Assembly (NCBI RefSeq): GCF_003987095.1
Contig: NZ_PIQA01000011.1
Span: 62,001-126,000 of the forward strand
DNA from: Idiomarina piscisalsi
GTDB lineage: Bacteria > Pseudomonadota > Gammaproteobacteria > Enterobacterales > Alteromonadaceae
Direction of reading: 5' to 3'
DNA length: 64,000 nucleotides
The position numbers and the translations under genes are program-made. This document shows, one piece after another, positions 1 through 8,748 of the stretch; positions within the stretch are counted from its first letter, which is position 1; each line of letters starts with the position of its first letter. The notes under the pieces were generated by a model. It was not told where the DNA came from and did no database searches. It saw nothing but the letters and a program-made list of their open reading frames with translations.

Positions 1-2769
1 AAATTGATTAAAAGCCCAAACGACGAGCGTGACTATCGCGTTTTGAAACTTGATAACAACATTGAAATTATGCTGGTGTCAGACCCTGATGTTGATAAGT
101 CAGCGGCTTCGTTAAGTGTTGGTGTCGGTCTGTTACAAGACCCTAAATCACAACAAGGCATGGCCCATTACCTGGAGCACATGTTGTTTCTGGGCACCGA
201 AAAGTACCCAGATACCAATGGTTACAGCGAGTTTATGAGCAATAATGGTGGTAGCCAGAACGCTTACACCTGGCTGGACATTACTAATTATATGTTCAAA
301 GTGAACAATGATGCGTACGACGAAGGCCTGGACCGCTTCTCAGACTTTTTCAAAGCGCCAAAACTCTACCCGGAGTATGTGGATAAAGAGCGTAATGCGG
401 TCAATGCCGAGTGGTCGATGCGCCGTGAAATGGACTTCTTTGGTCAATTTAAACTCGGTCGCTTGTTGCTTGGTTCACACCCTTCTAATCGTTTTCTTAT
501 TGGCAACCTTGAAAGCCTCAGCGACAAAGAAAACAGTCAGCTGCATCAGGAAACTGTCGACTTCTATAACCGTTTTTATTCGTCAAACATTATGAAAGTG
601 GCAATGATAAGCAACCGCTCGCTTGATGACATGGAAGCGTTAGCCCGTAAGCATTTTGCCAGTATTGAAGACGACGGTATCGACGAGCCTGAAGTCACGG
701 CTCAAATTAACTTTGACGGTGTCGGCAAAAAACGCATTCATTACGTTCCGAATGAAGACGTTAAACAGCTGAAGCTTGAATTCATCATTAACAACAACCA
801 AGACCAGTTTAAAGTTAAGCCTAACCGCTATGTAAGCTACTTGCTTGGCTCTGAAATGCCGGGCACTCCCGCTCAGCAACTGAAAGAGGCTGGACTTATT
901 GCGAGTCTAAATGCTTCTGCGCAGCCAAATTTCTATGGTAACTACGGCGTTATGCGTTTAGACGTTGAGCTCACCGATAGCGGCATGCAGCAGCGTGAAG
1001 AGATTGTCGCGCTTATTATGCAGTACATTGACAAAGTACGTGCGGAAGGCGTCGACGAAAAATATTTCAATGAAATAAAAACCAGCTTGAATAACCGCTT
1101 CCGTTTTTTAGAGAAAGGCGACGAGTTTAGTTATGTCTCCAACCTTGCGGAAGCCATGCAAAACTATCCGGCTGAATATGCTATTAGTGCGCCTTACGAA
1201 TACCAAGAGTTTAACCCTGAAGCTATTCGTTCAGTGCTTTCTCAATTAACGCCTGAGCGTTTGCGTGTTTGGTACATCAGTCAGGATGAGCCGCATGACA
1301 GCGAACTTGACTACTACGATGGCAAATACAAAGTAGCGAATATAACTGCCGAAGAAATTGCTAGCTGGAAACAAGACCCCAAAATGGCAATTAACCTGCC
1401 TAAAGTGAATACGCTTCTACCGGAGAGCTTCGAGGTTAAGAAAAACGACGCGTTTGAGAAGCCTCAGGTGGTTATTGACGAGGACGGCCTGCAAGTATGG
1501 CAATACCCAAGCCAACTGTATGGTGATCAGCCACGCGGCATTTTTAACGTTCAAATTAATAATCCTGCGACACTGCATGATATTAAAGCGAACGTTCTAG
1601 GCGCTTTGTGGAAAGATTTGTACAACATGAACGTCAGTGTCCTAGATACAGAAGCGAACATTGCCGGCATGAACTTGAGCTTGAACGATACAACTGGCAT
1701 GACATTAACCGTCTCCGGTTTTACCGATAAACAGCCTCAGTTGCTTGAGCGTGCTATTGAAGGCTTAAGCTTTGAGGTTGACCCACAAGCCTTTAAACAG
1801 GCCGTTGATCGCTATGTTCGTGCACTGAAAAACAAAGGTCAGCAATTCCCTATTTACCAGAGCTTCGATGCGTACGGGCAGCTAATTCGCGAAGGTGGTT
1901 TTGAGCAGTCAGACTTAATCAACACGGCTCAATCGCTCAGCAATGAAGAATTAGAAGCTTACATGGCAATGCTGTTAGGTAATAATTCCATTCGTGTGTT
2001 TGCGTTTGGTAATTACGACAAGTCTGACTTAACGGAAGCCGTAGAGCGCGTTAAAACAAGCTTACCTGAGAACCGGGAAGTCACTGACTTTGAGACCGCC
2101 GAGTTCTGGGCGCCTCAATCAAACAAAGCTATTGTATTACGCAAAGATCTCGAGGTTGCCGATGTAGCTCTGGTAGACGCACACATTCATCCAGAGCCAG
2201 GTTTTAAAGCTCAGGCAGCGGGTGCTGTGTTGCAGAGCCATTTCCGCACCGCAGCCTTTGATACTTTGCGTACCGAAGAGCAGCTGGCTTATGCCGTCGG
2301 CGCTTTTGCGCCATCGCTTGATAATTACGCAGGCTTTGGTCTATACATTCAAACGCCGGTTAAGAGCGTGGCGGATATGCAGGCGCGTTTTGACAAGTTC
2401 AAAGACGAATACTGGACGCAACTTGAGAAGATGACTGAAGACGAGTTCGCTCAGTTAAAGCAAAGTGCGCTGGTAACGTTAAAAGAAACGCCGAAGAATA
2501 TGCGCGAAGAAGTCGCTCCAATACTGTCAGACTTAGCGCTTGGCCGTTATGATTTTGACAGTAAAGAGCAGCTGATTAAAGCCGTCGAGAGCACGACACT
2601 GGCAGACGCTAGAGCATTCTATAAAGATACGTTAATGAATCCGGACGCTGCCCGTATTTCCGTGCAGCTCCGCGGCACTAAGTTCGCAGACGAACCTTAT
2701 GCAGACTTACCGAATCAAACGGTTGTGGAAGATCTCGCAGAGTTTCACCAAGCTATGGAGACTCAATAA
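1..2769 (+). CDS. ptrA: Insulinase-family (pitrilysin-like) zinc metallopeptidase, 5' end cut by window
   Basis: An M16A peptidase related to protease III, which degrades small peptides, usually in the periplasm. The inverted zinc motif HxxEH is present as HYLEH at residues 55-59 (counted from the TTG at position 4), and the third ligand, Glu136 in NAVNAEWS, lies 77 residues further on as in E. coli PtrA. The length of about 920 residues covers the four M16 half-domains. The frame is open to the first base of the window and no signal peptide is visible, so the true start and export signal probably lie upstream. The serine hydrolase gene begins 16 bases after the stop, so the two may be co-transcribed. 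The family call is firm; the exact orthology to ptrA is likely. Confidence 0.9.
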   Translation, partial: KLIKSPNDERDYRVLKLDNNIEIMLVSDPDVDKSAASLSVGVGLLQDPKSQQGMAHYLEHMLFLGTEKYPDTNGYSEFMSNNGGSQNAYTWLDITNYMFKVNNDAYDEGLDRFSDFFKAPKLYPEYVDKERNAVNAEWSMRREMDFFGQFKLGRLLLGSHPSNRFLIGNLESLSDKENSQLHQETVDFYNRFYSSNIMKVAMISNRSLDDMEALARKHFASIEDDGIDEPEVTAQINFDGVGKKRIHYVPNEDVKQLKLEFIINNNQDQFKVKPNRYVSYLLGSEMPGTPAQQLKEAGLIASLNASAQPNFYGNYGVMRLDVELTDSGMQQREEIVALIMQYIDKVRAEGVDEKYFNEIKTSLNNRFRFLEKGDEFSYVSNLAEAMQNYPAEYAISAPYEYQEFNPEAIRSVLSQLTPERLRVWYISQDEPHDSELDYYDGKYKVANITAEEIASWKQDPKMAINLPKVNTLLPESFEVKKNDAFEKPQVVIDEDGLQVWQYPSQLYGDQPRGIFNVQINNPATLHDIKANVLGALWKDLYNMNVSVLDTEANIAGMNLSLNDTTGMTLTVSGFTDKQPQLLERAIEGLSFEVDPQAFKQAVDRYVRALKNKGQQFPIYQSFDAYGQLIREGGFEQSDLINTAQSLSNEELEAYMAMLLGNNSIRVFAFGNYDKSDLTEAVERVKTSLPENREVTDFETAEFWAPQSNKAIVLRKDLEVADVALVDAHIHPEPGFKAQAAGAVLQSHFRTAAFDTLRTEEQLAYAVGAFAPSLDNYAGFGLYIQTPVKSVADMQARFDKFKDEYWTQLEKMTEDEFAQLKQSALVTLKETPKNMREEVAPILSDLALGRYDFDSKEQLIKAVESTTLADARAFYKDTLMNPDAARISVQLRGTKFADEPYADLPNQTVVEDLAEFHQAMETQ

Positions 2770-2785
2770 TATTTGAGGATATATC

Positions 2786-4405
2786 ATGAAAACAATGACT
2801 CAATGGGTCGTAGGTATTTTTATAACGGTGGCAGCTCTCTGCCACCCAACTTCTTACGCTAGCCAGTATGACTCTGAACTTAATGGCATGTGGCGTGGTG
2901 AATTAGAAATACAAGACGGCGTTAGCTTAACCATAGGCCTTTCAATAAAAGACGGTCAGCTAACTTTAGACAGCCCTAACCAAGGCATGTTTGAACATAA
3001 GCCTACTGAATTTTCTCTCAGTAAAAATACAGTCCGCTTTTCCGACAAGAGCTTAAGCGCCAGCTACGAAGGGGAGTTAAACGGAGGCACTTTAGAAGGC
3101 ACCTTTAAACAAGGTAAGTCTTTTGACCTGGACATGCAAAAACTAACCGAGAGTGACCAAGCCCGTTTAAAGTATGAGGCGACCTACGCTGGAAAGCTAT
3201 CTGTCACAGACACCAGCACACTGCCACTTCGAGTTAATGTAGCTGTTGTTCACAATGGTTACATAGGTACGCTCGATAGCCCCGCCCAACAAAGCTATGG
3301 AATTCCACTGACTGAACTCATTATTAACGACAACAAGCTCAGCTTTGGGTCTCCTATGCTACAAGCCAGCTTCTCCGGTGAACTGACTGAGGACGGATAC
3401 ACAGGTACTTTTACGCAAGGCAAGGATTTTCCATTAACATTGAAAAAATTAGAGGATGAAGATAAACAGGCGAGCACAGACACACCCGAACTTGGTGAGC
3501 ACGGAGCTAGCGTTGCAGTAATAACGCCGGAAAAAATCGAAAAGAAATTCTATGGCGACCATGATGACAATACGCTTTATGAGATTGGTTCTGTCACTAA
3601 GACCATGGTGGGCTATTTGTTAGCCGCGGCTTCTATTAACGAAAATCTGGACTTAAACACGCCCATTAATAAGTTCTGGTCCAAAGCCCCCACAGAAGTC
3701 ACTTTAAAAGACTTGGCAGTGCACCATAGCGGACTACCTCGTTTACCGGAAAACCTGTTTGACAAGGCCGATCAGAGTGACCCTTACGCCCATTTTGATG
3801 AAACCATGCTAGAGTCTGCACTTGCGAATGCATCTGTTACCGAAAAAGCTTACGAGTATTCGAATTTTGGCTATGGAGTGCTCGCAGAAGCTTTGGCTAA
3901 GCACTCTGACACATCATTTTCGGACTTATTACAAGCACGAATTTTTGAGCCATTTGGTATGACCGACAGTTATGTCGCATTAAACAGTGACTGTAAACCG
4001 GAAAGCCTGACGGCTGGACACAATGTACTAGGTGAAGCGGTGCCTCATTGGCACTTTAAAGCACTGGCCGGCGCTGGCGCAGTGGTTTCAACCCCCAATG
4101 ACATGGCTCGTTATATTAAAACGCTGATGGAAAAAACCGCTAACAGCGATAAAGCAACCACAACATTACTGACTTCACGTAAAACCATTGAAGGCTGCTG
4201 CCAACAAGCTTTAAGCTGGATGATAAGTGAAGACAACAGCGGCAAACCATACGCTTGGCATAACGGTCAAACAGCTGGATTTAGCAGCTTTGTCGGCTTT
4301 TATTTAGACGGTAGCAAAGGTGTTGTTGTCCTCAATGCACAGTCAGTCAACGTGAACAGTGATGCTCTTACGCTACTGACTGAAACATCTAAGAACCAGA
4401 ATTAA
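2786..4405 (+). CDS. Secreted serine hydrolase (class C beta-lactamase/PBP-like) with duplicated N-terminal repeat
   Basis: A predicted exported serine hydrolase of the beta-lactamase/D-peptidase fold. Residues 1-25 form a signal peptide ending near SYA. The catalytic elements are SVTK (Ser269-Lys272), YSN (Tyr358-Asn360) and HNG (492-494, in place of the KTG box), giving a catalytic domain at about 236-535. Residues 34-120 and 134-221 are two similar units of about 88 residues; both contain a LDSP segment, a GEL segment, a GTF segment, and end in KL after a FKQGKSF- or FTQGKDF-like motif. The substrate cannot be told from sequence; esterase, D-aminopeptidase and beta-lactamase-like activities are all known in the family. 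The ATG follows a GAGGA ribosome-binding site. Its last four bases overlap the convergent gdhA stop. Confidence 0.85.
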   Translation: MKTMTQWVVGIFITVAALCHPTSYASQYDSELNGMWRGELEIQDGVSLTIGLSIKDGQLTLDSPNQGMFEHKPTEFSLSKNTVRFSDKSLSASYEGELNGGTLEGTFKQGKSFDLDMQKLTESDQARLKYEATYAGKLSVTDTSTLPLRVNVAVVHNGYIGTLDSPAQQSYGIPLTELIINDNKLSFGSPMLQASFSGELTEDGYTGTFTQGKDFPLTLKKLEDEDKQASTDTPELGEHGASVAVITPEKIEKKFYGDHDDNTLYEIGSVTKTMVGYLLAAASINENLDLNTPINKFWSKAPTEVTLKDLAVHHSGLPRLPENLFDKADQSDPYAHFDETMLESALANASVTEKAYEYSNFGYGVLAEALAKHSDTSFSDLLQARIFEPFGMTDSYVALNSDCKPESLTAGHNVLGEAVPHWHFKALAGAGAVVSTPNDMARYIKTLMEKTANSDKATTTLLTSRKTIEGCCQQALSWMISEDNSGKPYAWHNGQTAGFSSFVGFYLDGSKGVVVLNAQSVNVNSDALTLLTETSKNQN

Positions 4406-5505
4406 ACCACGCCTTGCTCAATCATAGCATCGGCTACTTTTCGAAAGCCGGCTACATTGGCACCTTCCACCACATATTTGCATCCTTTCTCCAATAACAC
4501 TTGAGCATCTTTTTCAGTCAGTTCATTTTGAGTCGCACACGGAAATGCAATGTCACCTTTATAACGCCAGACAGTATGACCATCTTCCGGATAGTCATCT
4601 CTTGGTGTGTACTCGGCGTTACTATGAGTTTCTAAATATGCCTCTAAACGCCCGTTTTGCTCTTCTTTTATGCGTTTTACTAAGTCTAAGTCGATGCCGC
4701 TGTCATGGTAAATGGAGCCACTTGAGTCACTGCAAGTTACTGGTGTCGCACCAAGTTCGTAGAGCTTTTCCATCGCATAAATAGCGACATTACCGGAGCC
4801 CGATACCAGGCAGCGTTTACCCTCTAATGAATCATCTTTATCGTCCAGCATGCATTCCACAAAATACACAGCACCATAACCCGTCGCTTCTTTACGAACG
4901 AAGGAGCCACCCCAGAGCGTGCTTTTCCCCGTAAGAACACCGTCGAATCGATTCGCCAAACGTTTATACTGACCAAATAAGTAGCCAATTTCACGAGTGC
5001 CGACACCAATATCACCAGCAGGCACATCCGTATTTGGACCAATGTGGCGATACAGTTCGCTCATAAACGATTGACAGAAACGCATGATTTCAGCGTCTGA
5101 TTTGCCTTTAGGATCAAAGTTTGAACCGCCTTTACCACCACCAATAGGCAAACCGGTGAGTGCGTTCTTAAAAATTTGTTCAAACCCAAGAAACTTAATA
5201 ATTCCGGCATTAACGCTTGGATGAAAACGCAAACCTCCTTTGTATGGACCTAATGCCGAATTAAATTCAATACGGTAGCCTTTATTGACCTGTATCTGGC
5301 CGTTGTCATCAACCCATGGCACGCGAAACATCACTTGCCGCTCAGGCTCAACCAAGCGCTCAATAATAGCCTGCTCTCGATACTTCGGGCGCTCTTCCAA
5401 CAAAGGCTCTATCGACTCAAGTACATCCTCCACTGCCTGATAAAACTCGGACTGCGCAGGGCTGGTTTGCTTTAAGGTCTCGATAGTGTCTTTTATATAG
5501 CTCAT
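4402..5505 (-). CDS. gdhA: NADP-type glutamate dehydrogenase with internal in-frame deletion, probably inactive
   Basis: The protein aligns with hexameric NADP-specific glutamate dehydrogenase (2-oxoglutarate plus ammonia to glutamate) but has 367 residues against about 447 for E. coli GdhA. The N-terminal substrate domain is intact, with the catalytic lysine in GGGKGG (Lys125) and Asp165 in PAGDIGVG, and so is the Rossmann motif GSGNVA. Near the C-terminus, EGAN (347-350) runs straight into VAGFRKVADAM. In complete enzymes EGAN is followed by about 80 residues, including the conserved NAGGVATSGLEM segment, before a second xGAN precedes the AGF...KVADAM tail. The missing part contributes to glutamate binding, so loss of activity is inferred. 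The frame is otherwise open, so it is left as a CDS. It is convergent with the serine hydrolase gene. Confidence 0.88.
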   Translation of the reverse strand: MSYIKDTIETLKQTSPAQSEFYQAVEDVLESIEPLLEERPKYREQAIIERLVEPERQVMFRVPWVDDNGQIQVNKGYRIEFNSALGPYKGGLRFHPSVNAGIIKFLGFEQIFKNALTGLPIGGGKGGSNFDPKGKSDAEIMRFCQSFMSELYRHIGPNTDVPAGDIGVGTREIGYLFGQYKRLANRFDGVLTGKSTLWGGSFVRKEATGYGAVYFVECMLDDKDDSLEGKRCLVSGSGNVAIYAMEKLYELGATPVTCSDSSGSIYHDSGIDLDLVKRIKEEQNGRLEAYLETHSNAEYTPRDDYPEDGHTVWRYKGDIAFPCATQNELTEKDAQVLLEKGCKYVVEGANVAGFRKVADAMIEQGVV

Positions 5506-5574
5506 GTGCGCCTCTGTAATTTGAAACTTATCTCTTTAACGTACTCCGTTAAATTTAGATCGCCAAGCGCTTAA

Positions 5575-5606
5575 AACAAAAAAACCCGGTGGCAAGCCAC
5601 CGGGTT
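5575..5606 (-). terminator. Rho-independent terminator of the Oar-type receptor gene
   Basis: A perfect 11-bp stem (5583-5593 with 5596-5606, AACCCGGTGGC) has a two-base centre. On the minus strand it is followed by a run of seven T residues. It lies 23 bases after the stop of the receptor gene at 5629. Confidence 0.9.
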
Positions 5607-5628
5607 ACAAAACGCTCCAGCAGGGAGA

Positions 5629-8601
5629 CTAGAACGATAAGCGTGCGCCTAAGTAGAAGCGACGAGGTTTAACCCAGTCAACTCCTTCGCCAAAGGCATA
5701 AACACCGTCGCCTGCAACCAGATCTTGCTCACGACGTACTGCTTGATCATCCAATGCGTTAAACACATCCAGGAAAAACTCGGCTTTATAGTCTTCGCCG
5801 AAGTCATGAGTGTATTTAACACGCAGGTCCAAGGTTCCATAAGCTGGTGACTCTTGAGAACCAATAGCCCCTTCTTGTACCCAAGTATCGGTATAGCCAC
5901 CGTACTCATATGGGTCATCCGATAAAGGAGCATGGCGTCCATAAAGCGCTCTTGTTTTACTGTACACGGTACCCGAGTTCCAGTTATAAACAGCACCTAC
6001 CTCTATGCCATTATCAAACTTATAGCTACCAAACAGCTTAACAAGGTGTTCCATATTACCTGGCTGGTCAGCATATACACCAGGGGCTCGCGGGTCTAAC
6101 CATACAAAGTCACCCTGCAAATCAGCGTTACTATCTGAGTTAGTGTTCCCTTTAGCATCGTTATAAGTCCATGACGCATTAAAGAACCAATTATCTGACG
6201 CTGTTCTATGCTTTGTGAAAGCAACTTGCAGACCTTTATAGTCACGCTTACCACCTTCTAAAGTAGCAATGACGTAGTTTGAACCAGGATTTTCGTCATA
6301 GCCAAAATAAGATAGAGGTAAGTAGAAGTCGGTTCCTTCTAACTCATTAGCATAAACACCAAGATCGTAATCTTCTAAAATGTCCTTAGTTGTTCTATCA
6401 GTGTAAGTCACCTCAATGCTCATGTTATCAGCAATATTGGTCGCATAACCTAACAGAATTTCATCGGTATAAGGCGTCTTAGTACTTGGCGCAAAGAATG
6501 CATCCTGAACTTGCTCACCACCGCGAACACGGTAAGTTAACCAGCGGTCCTCTAAGTAAATTTGCTCGTGTAAGACAGGTCCTGTCAGGTTACCCGCAAA
6601 GTCCGTCATATTGGTACGTATTGGGTCGTAGTAGCGGCCGACAAAGCCCCAGACTTTACTTGAACCGTCTATGTCGTACACAACACTGAAGCGTGGTGCA
6701 ACTTCCCAGTCAAACTCAGCAATCTTGTCGCCTTTAGACGAGAAGTGTTCCCAAGTTTCAGCTCGCAGACCAGCATTCACTGTCCACTGATCAATAGTCC
6801 AGGTGTCTTGAACAAAGAAAGTTTTACCTTTTGTTTCCATTTCAATTGGAGCAGTTTGTTGCTCCTGGATACGGTAAACATTGACATCACCGGTAGGATT
6901 ACCTTCAGTAGAGTCAAACACTACGCCGTTTCTTAACTCATCAGGACTGATTGAGCCGTCTCCGTTAGCATCATATCGGCTCAAATAAAGACCAGAATCT
7001 TCACTCGATGCCATATTGTCAATCAAGCGAGAGAGATCATCTGCTGATAGATCACGAGTTCCTACCCAGTCCTCAGCACTTAGGTAATCATCAATCGTAG
7101 CGCCCGCATTTCTTGTACCAATTGATGTATATTGAGCTCCGTCACCGGTAAAGCGACTATCTTGAATATTCTCATTCACTGTATAAACAAAGCCAGCTTT
7201 AATCTCGTGGCTACCGTAATCGTAAGTATCAAGGAAGTATTCTAACGTAGCCTGATACTCGTCTTTATTACGGAAATTAATCGAATTAACACCATACCCG
7301 CCTCTATCAGTATCCGCATTTGTCGGCTCAAAACCGTCATTCGTACGATAGGCTACATCATTACGAGTCGAGTCATCAGCAGCAATACTAGATACTTCAC
7401 CTTCATGGCTAGATGCTTTCAAAGTTAAAATAAAGTTATCCCAGTAACGCGAGTACTCAACCTTATAGTTGTCACCACCTTGCTCTTGTGCTCTATCTCG
7501 GTTATTCAGAGTCCGAGGGTCATCTGAACCACTAATTTCTCTCGGGTCGTTAAACCAGCTCGCAACAAAGCGGTCATTCGCTGTTGGCTGCCAGGTTAAC
7601 TTGAAGAAACCAAGATCCTGTTCATCGGTAATACTGCGTAACTTTGTATCGGTAACAGGGTCAGTAACATCTTCTTCACGTTCTTTAATTTGATAAGAAC
7701 CGAAGAACCAAAGCTCATCTTTAATAATTGGACCACCCAAAGTGACCGCGGTATCAAAGGTATCAAAGCTGTTTTGAGACAGGTTTTCGTTGTCAGCAAC
7801 TAAGCTATCGTTCTGGAAATAATAGTTAACCGAGCCGCTCCACTCGTTACTACCCGATTTAGTGATAACACGGGTAACCAAGCCCTGACCCCCAGCGTAT
7901 TCAGCCGGAATACCACCGGTAAGAATACGTTGCTCCTGAATAATTTCAGAGTTAATGTTTGCACCAAAAGTACCGGTTGCGTTATCAGTAACGTCAACAC
8001 CATCAAGGTAATAAACGTTATCCGAAGACGAACCATACTCACCACCGATATCGGAATAGTTAACACCCGATTTAGACGATGGGTTTCCGTCTAATGACGG
8101 TTTTGTACTTGGCGCTAATTGCAAGTAGTCCTGAAAACTACGAGCCGTTGGAAGCGACTCTGTCATATCCAAAGTAACGGAAGTACCCGTCGTTGAAGAG
8201 GTCGTATCAATTGTCGACATCGCACGGCCGGTAACTTCGATGGTTTCAATATCATCACCTGCTCGGCTTAACGAATAGTTAAGCTCGAAGGTTTGACCTG
8301 ATGAAACACGAACATTTCCAGATTCAAAGTCCGAGTAACCCTCTTCAACAACTTCAACCTGATATTCGCGAGAAGGCTGTAAGCCACCTAGGCGCACATA
8401 ACCATCTTCATCGGTTTCGGCTGTTCGTGAGACTAATGTATCGGGAGCACTAACGCTTACCGTTGCATTAGGAACAGGGTTACCCTGACTATCTGTAACT
8501 TGAATACGAAGCGTACCGGTATCCTGAGCGTAAGCAGAGGACGCAACGCCCAAAGCTGCAGCAACCGATAACGCCGTGAGCGTTCTTTTAAGTCTTAGCA
8601 T
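5629..8601 (-). CDS. Oar-type TonB-dependent outer membrane receptor with carboxypeptidase-regulatory-like N-terminus and EF-hand loop
   Basis: A large (990-residue) outer membrane receptor of the Oar/TonB-dependent type. The start was set at 8601 because GGAGAG lies seven bases upstream; the longer reading frame would translate this site. Residues 1-26 are a signal peptide ending AYA. Residues 28-115 resemble a carboxypeptidase-regulatory-like beta-sandwich (GNPVPNATVSV, then DEDGYVRLGGL). A TonB-box-like IETIEVTGR and a plug domain with YYLDGVDVTD follow, then a long beta-barrel ending in aromatic RLSF. Residues 544-555, DANGDGSISPDE, match a complete EF-hand calcium loop. Oar proteins in related marine bacteria are linked to peptide or protein uptake, but the substrate here is unknown. 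A strong terminator follows the gene. Confidence 0.87.
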   Translation of the reverse strand: MLRLKRTLTALSVAAALGVASSAYAQDTGTLRIQVTDSQGNPVPNATVSVSAPDTLVSRTAETDEDGYVRLGGLQPSREYQVEVVEEGYSDFESGNVRVSSGQTFELNYSLSRAGDDIETIEVTGRAMSTIDTTSSTTGTSVTLDMTESLPTARSFQDYLQLAPSTKPSLDGNPSSKSGVNYSDIGGEYGSSSDNVYYLDGVDVTDNATGTFGANINSEIIQEQRILTGGIPAEYAGGQGLVTRVITKSGSNEWSGSVNYYFQNDSLVADNENLSQNSFDTFDTAVTLGGPIIKDELWFFGSYQIKEREEDVTDPVTDTKLRSITDEQDLGFFKLTWQPTANDRFVASWFNDPREISGSDDPRTLNNRDRAQEQGGDNYKVEYSRYWDNFILTLKASSHEGEVSSIAADDSTRNDVAYRTNDGFEPTNADTDRGGYGVNSINFRNKDEYQATLEYFLDTYDYGSHEIKAGFVYTVNENIQDSRFTGDGAQYTSIGTRNAGATIDDYLSAEDWVGTRDLSADDLSRLIDNMASSEDSGLYLSRYDANGDGSISPDELRNGVVFDSTEGNPTGDVNVYRIQEQQTAPIEMETKGKTFFVQDTWTIDQWTVNAGLRAETWEHFSSKGDKIAEFDWEVAPRFSVVYDIDGSSKVWGFVGRYYDPIRTNMTDFAGNLTGPVLHEQIYLEDRWLTYRVRGGEQVQDAFFAPSTKTPYTDEILLGYATNIADNMSIEVTYTDRTTKDILEDYDLGVYANELEGTDFYLPLSYFGYDENPGSNYVIATLEGGKRDYKGLQVAFTKHRTASDNWFFNASWTYNDAKGNTNSDSNADLQGDFVWLDPRAPGVYADQPGNMEHLVKLFGSYKFDNGIEVGAVYNWNSGTVYSKTRALYGRHAPLSDDPYEYGGYTDTWVQEGAIGSQESPAYGTLDLRVKYTHDFGEDYKAEFFLDVFNALDDQAVRREQDLVAGDGVYAFGEGVDWVKPRRFYLGARLSF

Positions 8602-8748
8602 TATTGTTCTCTCCTTAAACAAACGTCACTAGTAAAGTGTACGTACATCTTGTTTTTGTTATAGAAAATTTAAGGACTGAGGGCTGCCCTCAACAATAAC
8701 GCTACTACTTTGATTAGGTTTTGTCCAATCTTTAATAAATTGTTAAAT

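Noticed and set aside
8638-8647. Perfect 10-base palindrome TGTACGTACA upstream of the Oar-type receptor
   Set aside because: Too short to call an operator without a known regulator or conservation.
8678-8692. Palindrome TGAGGGCTGCCCTCA before the diguanylate cyclase stop side
   Set aside because: No T-tract on either strand and the loop is too short for a normal terminator; could be chance, so not listed as a feature.
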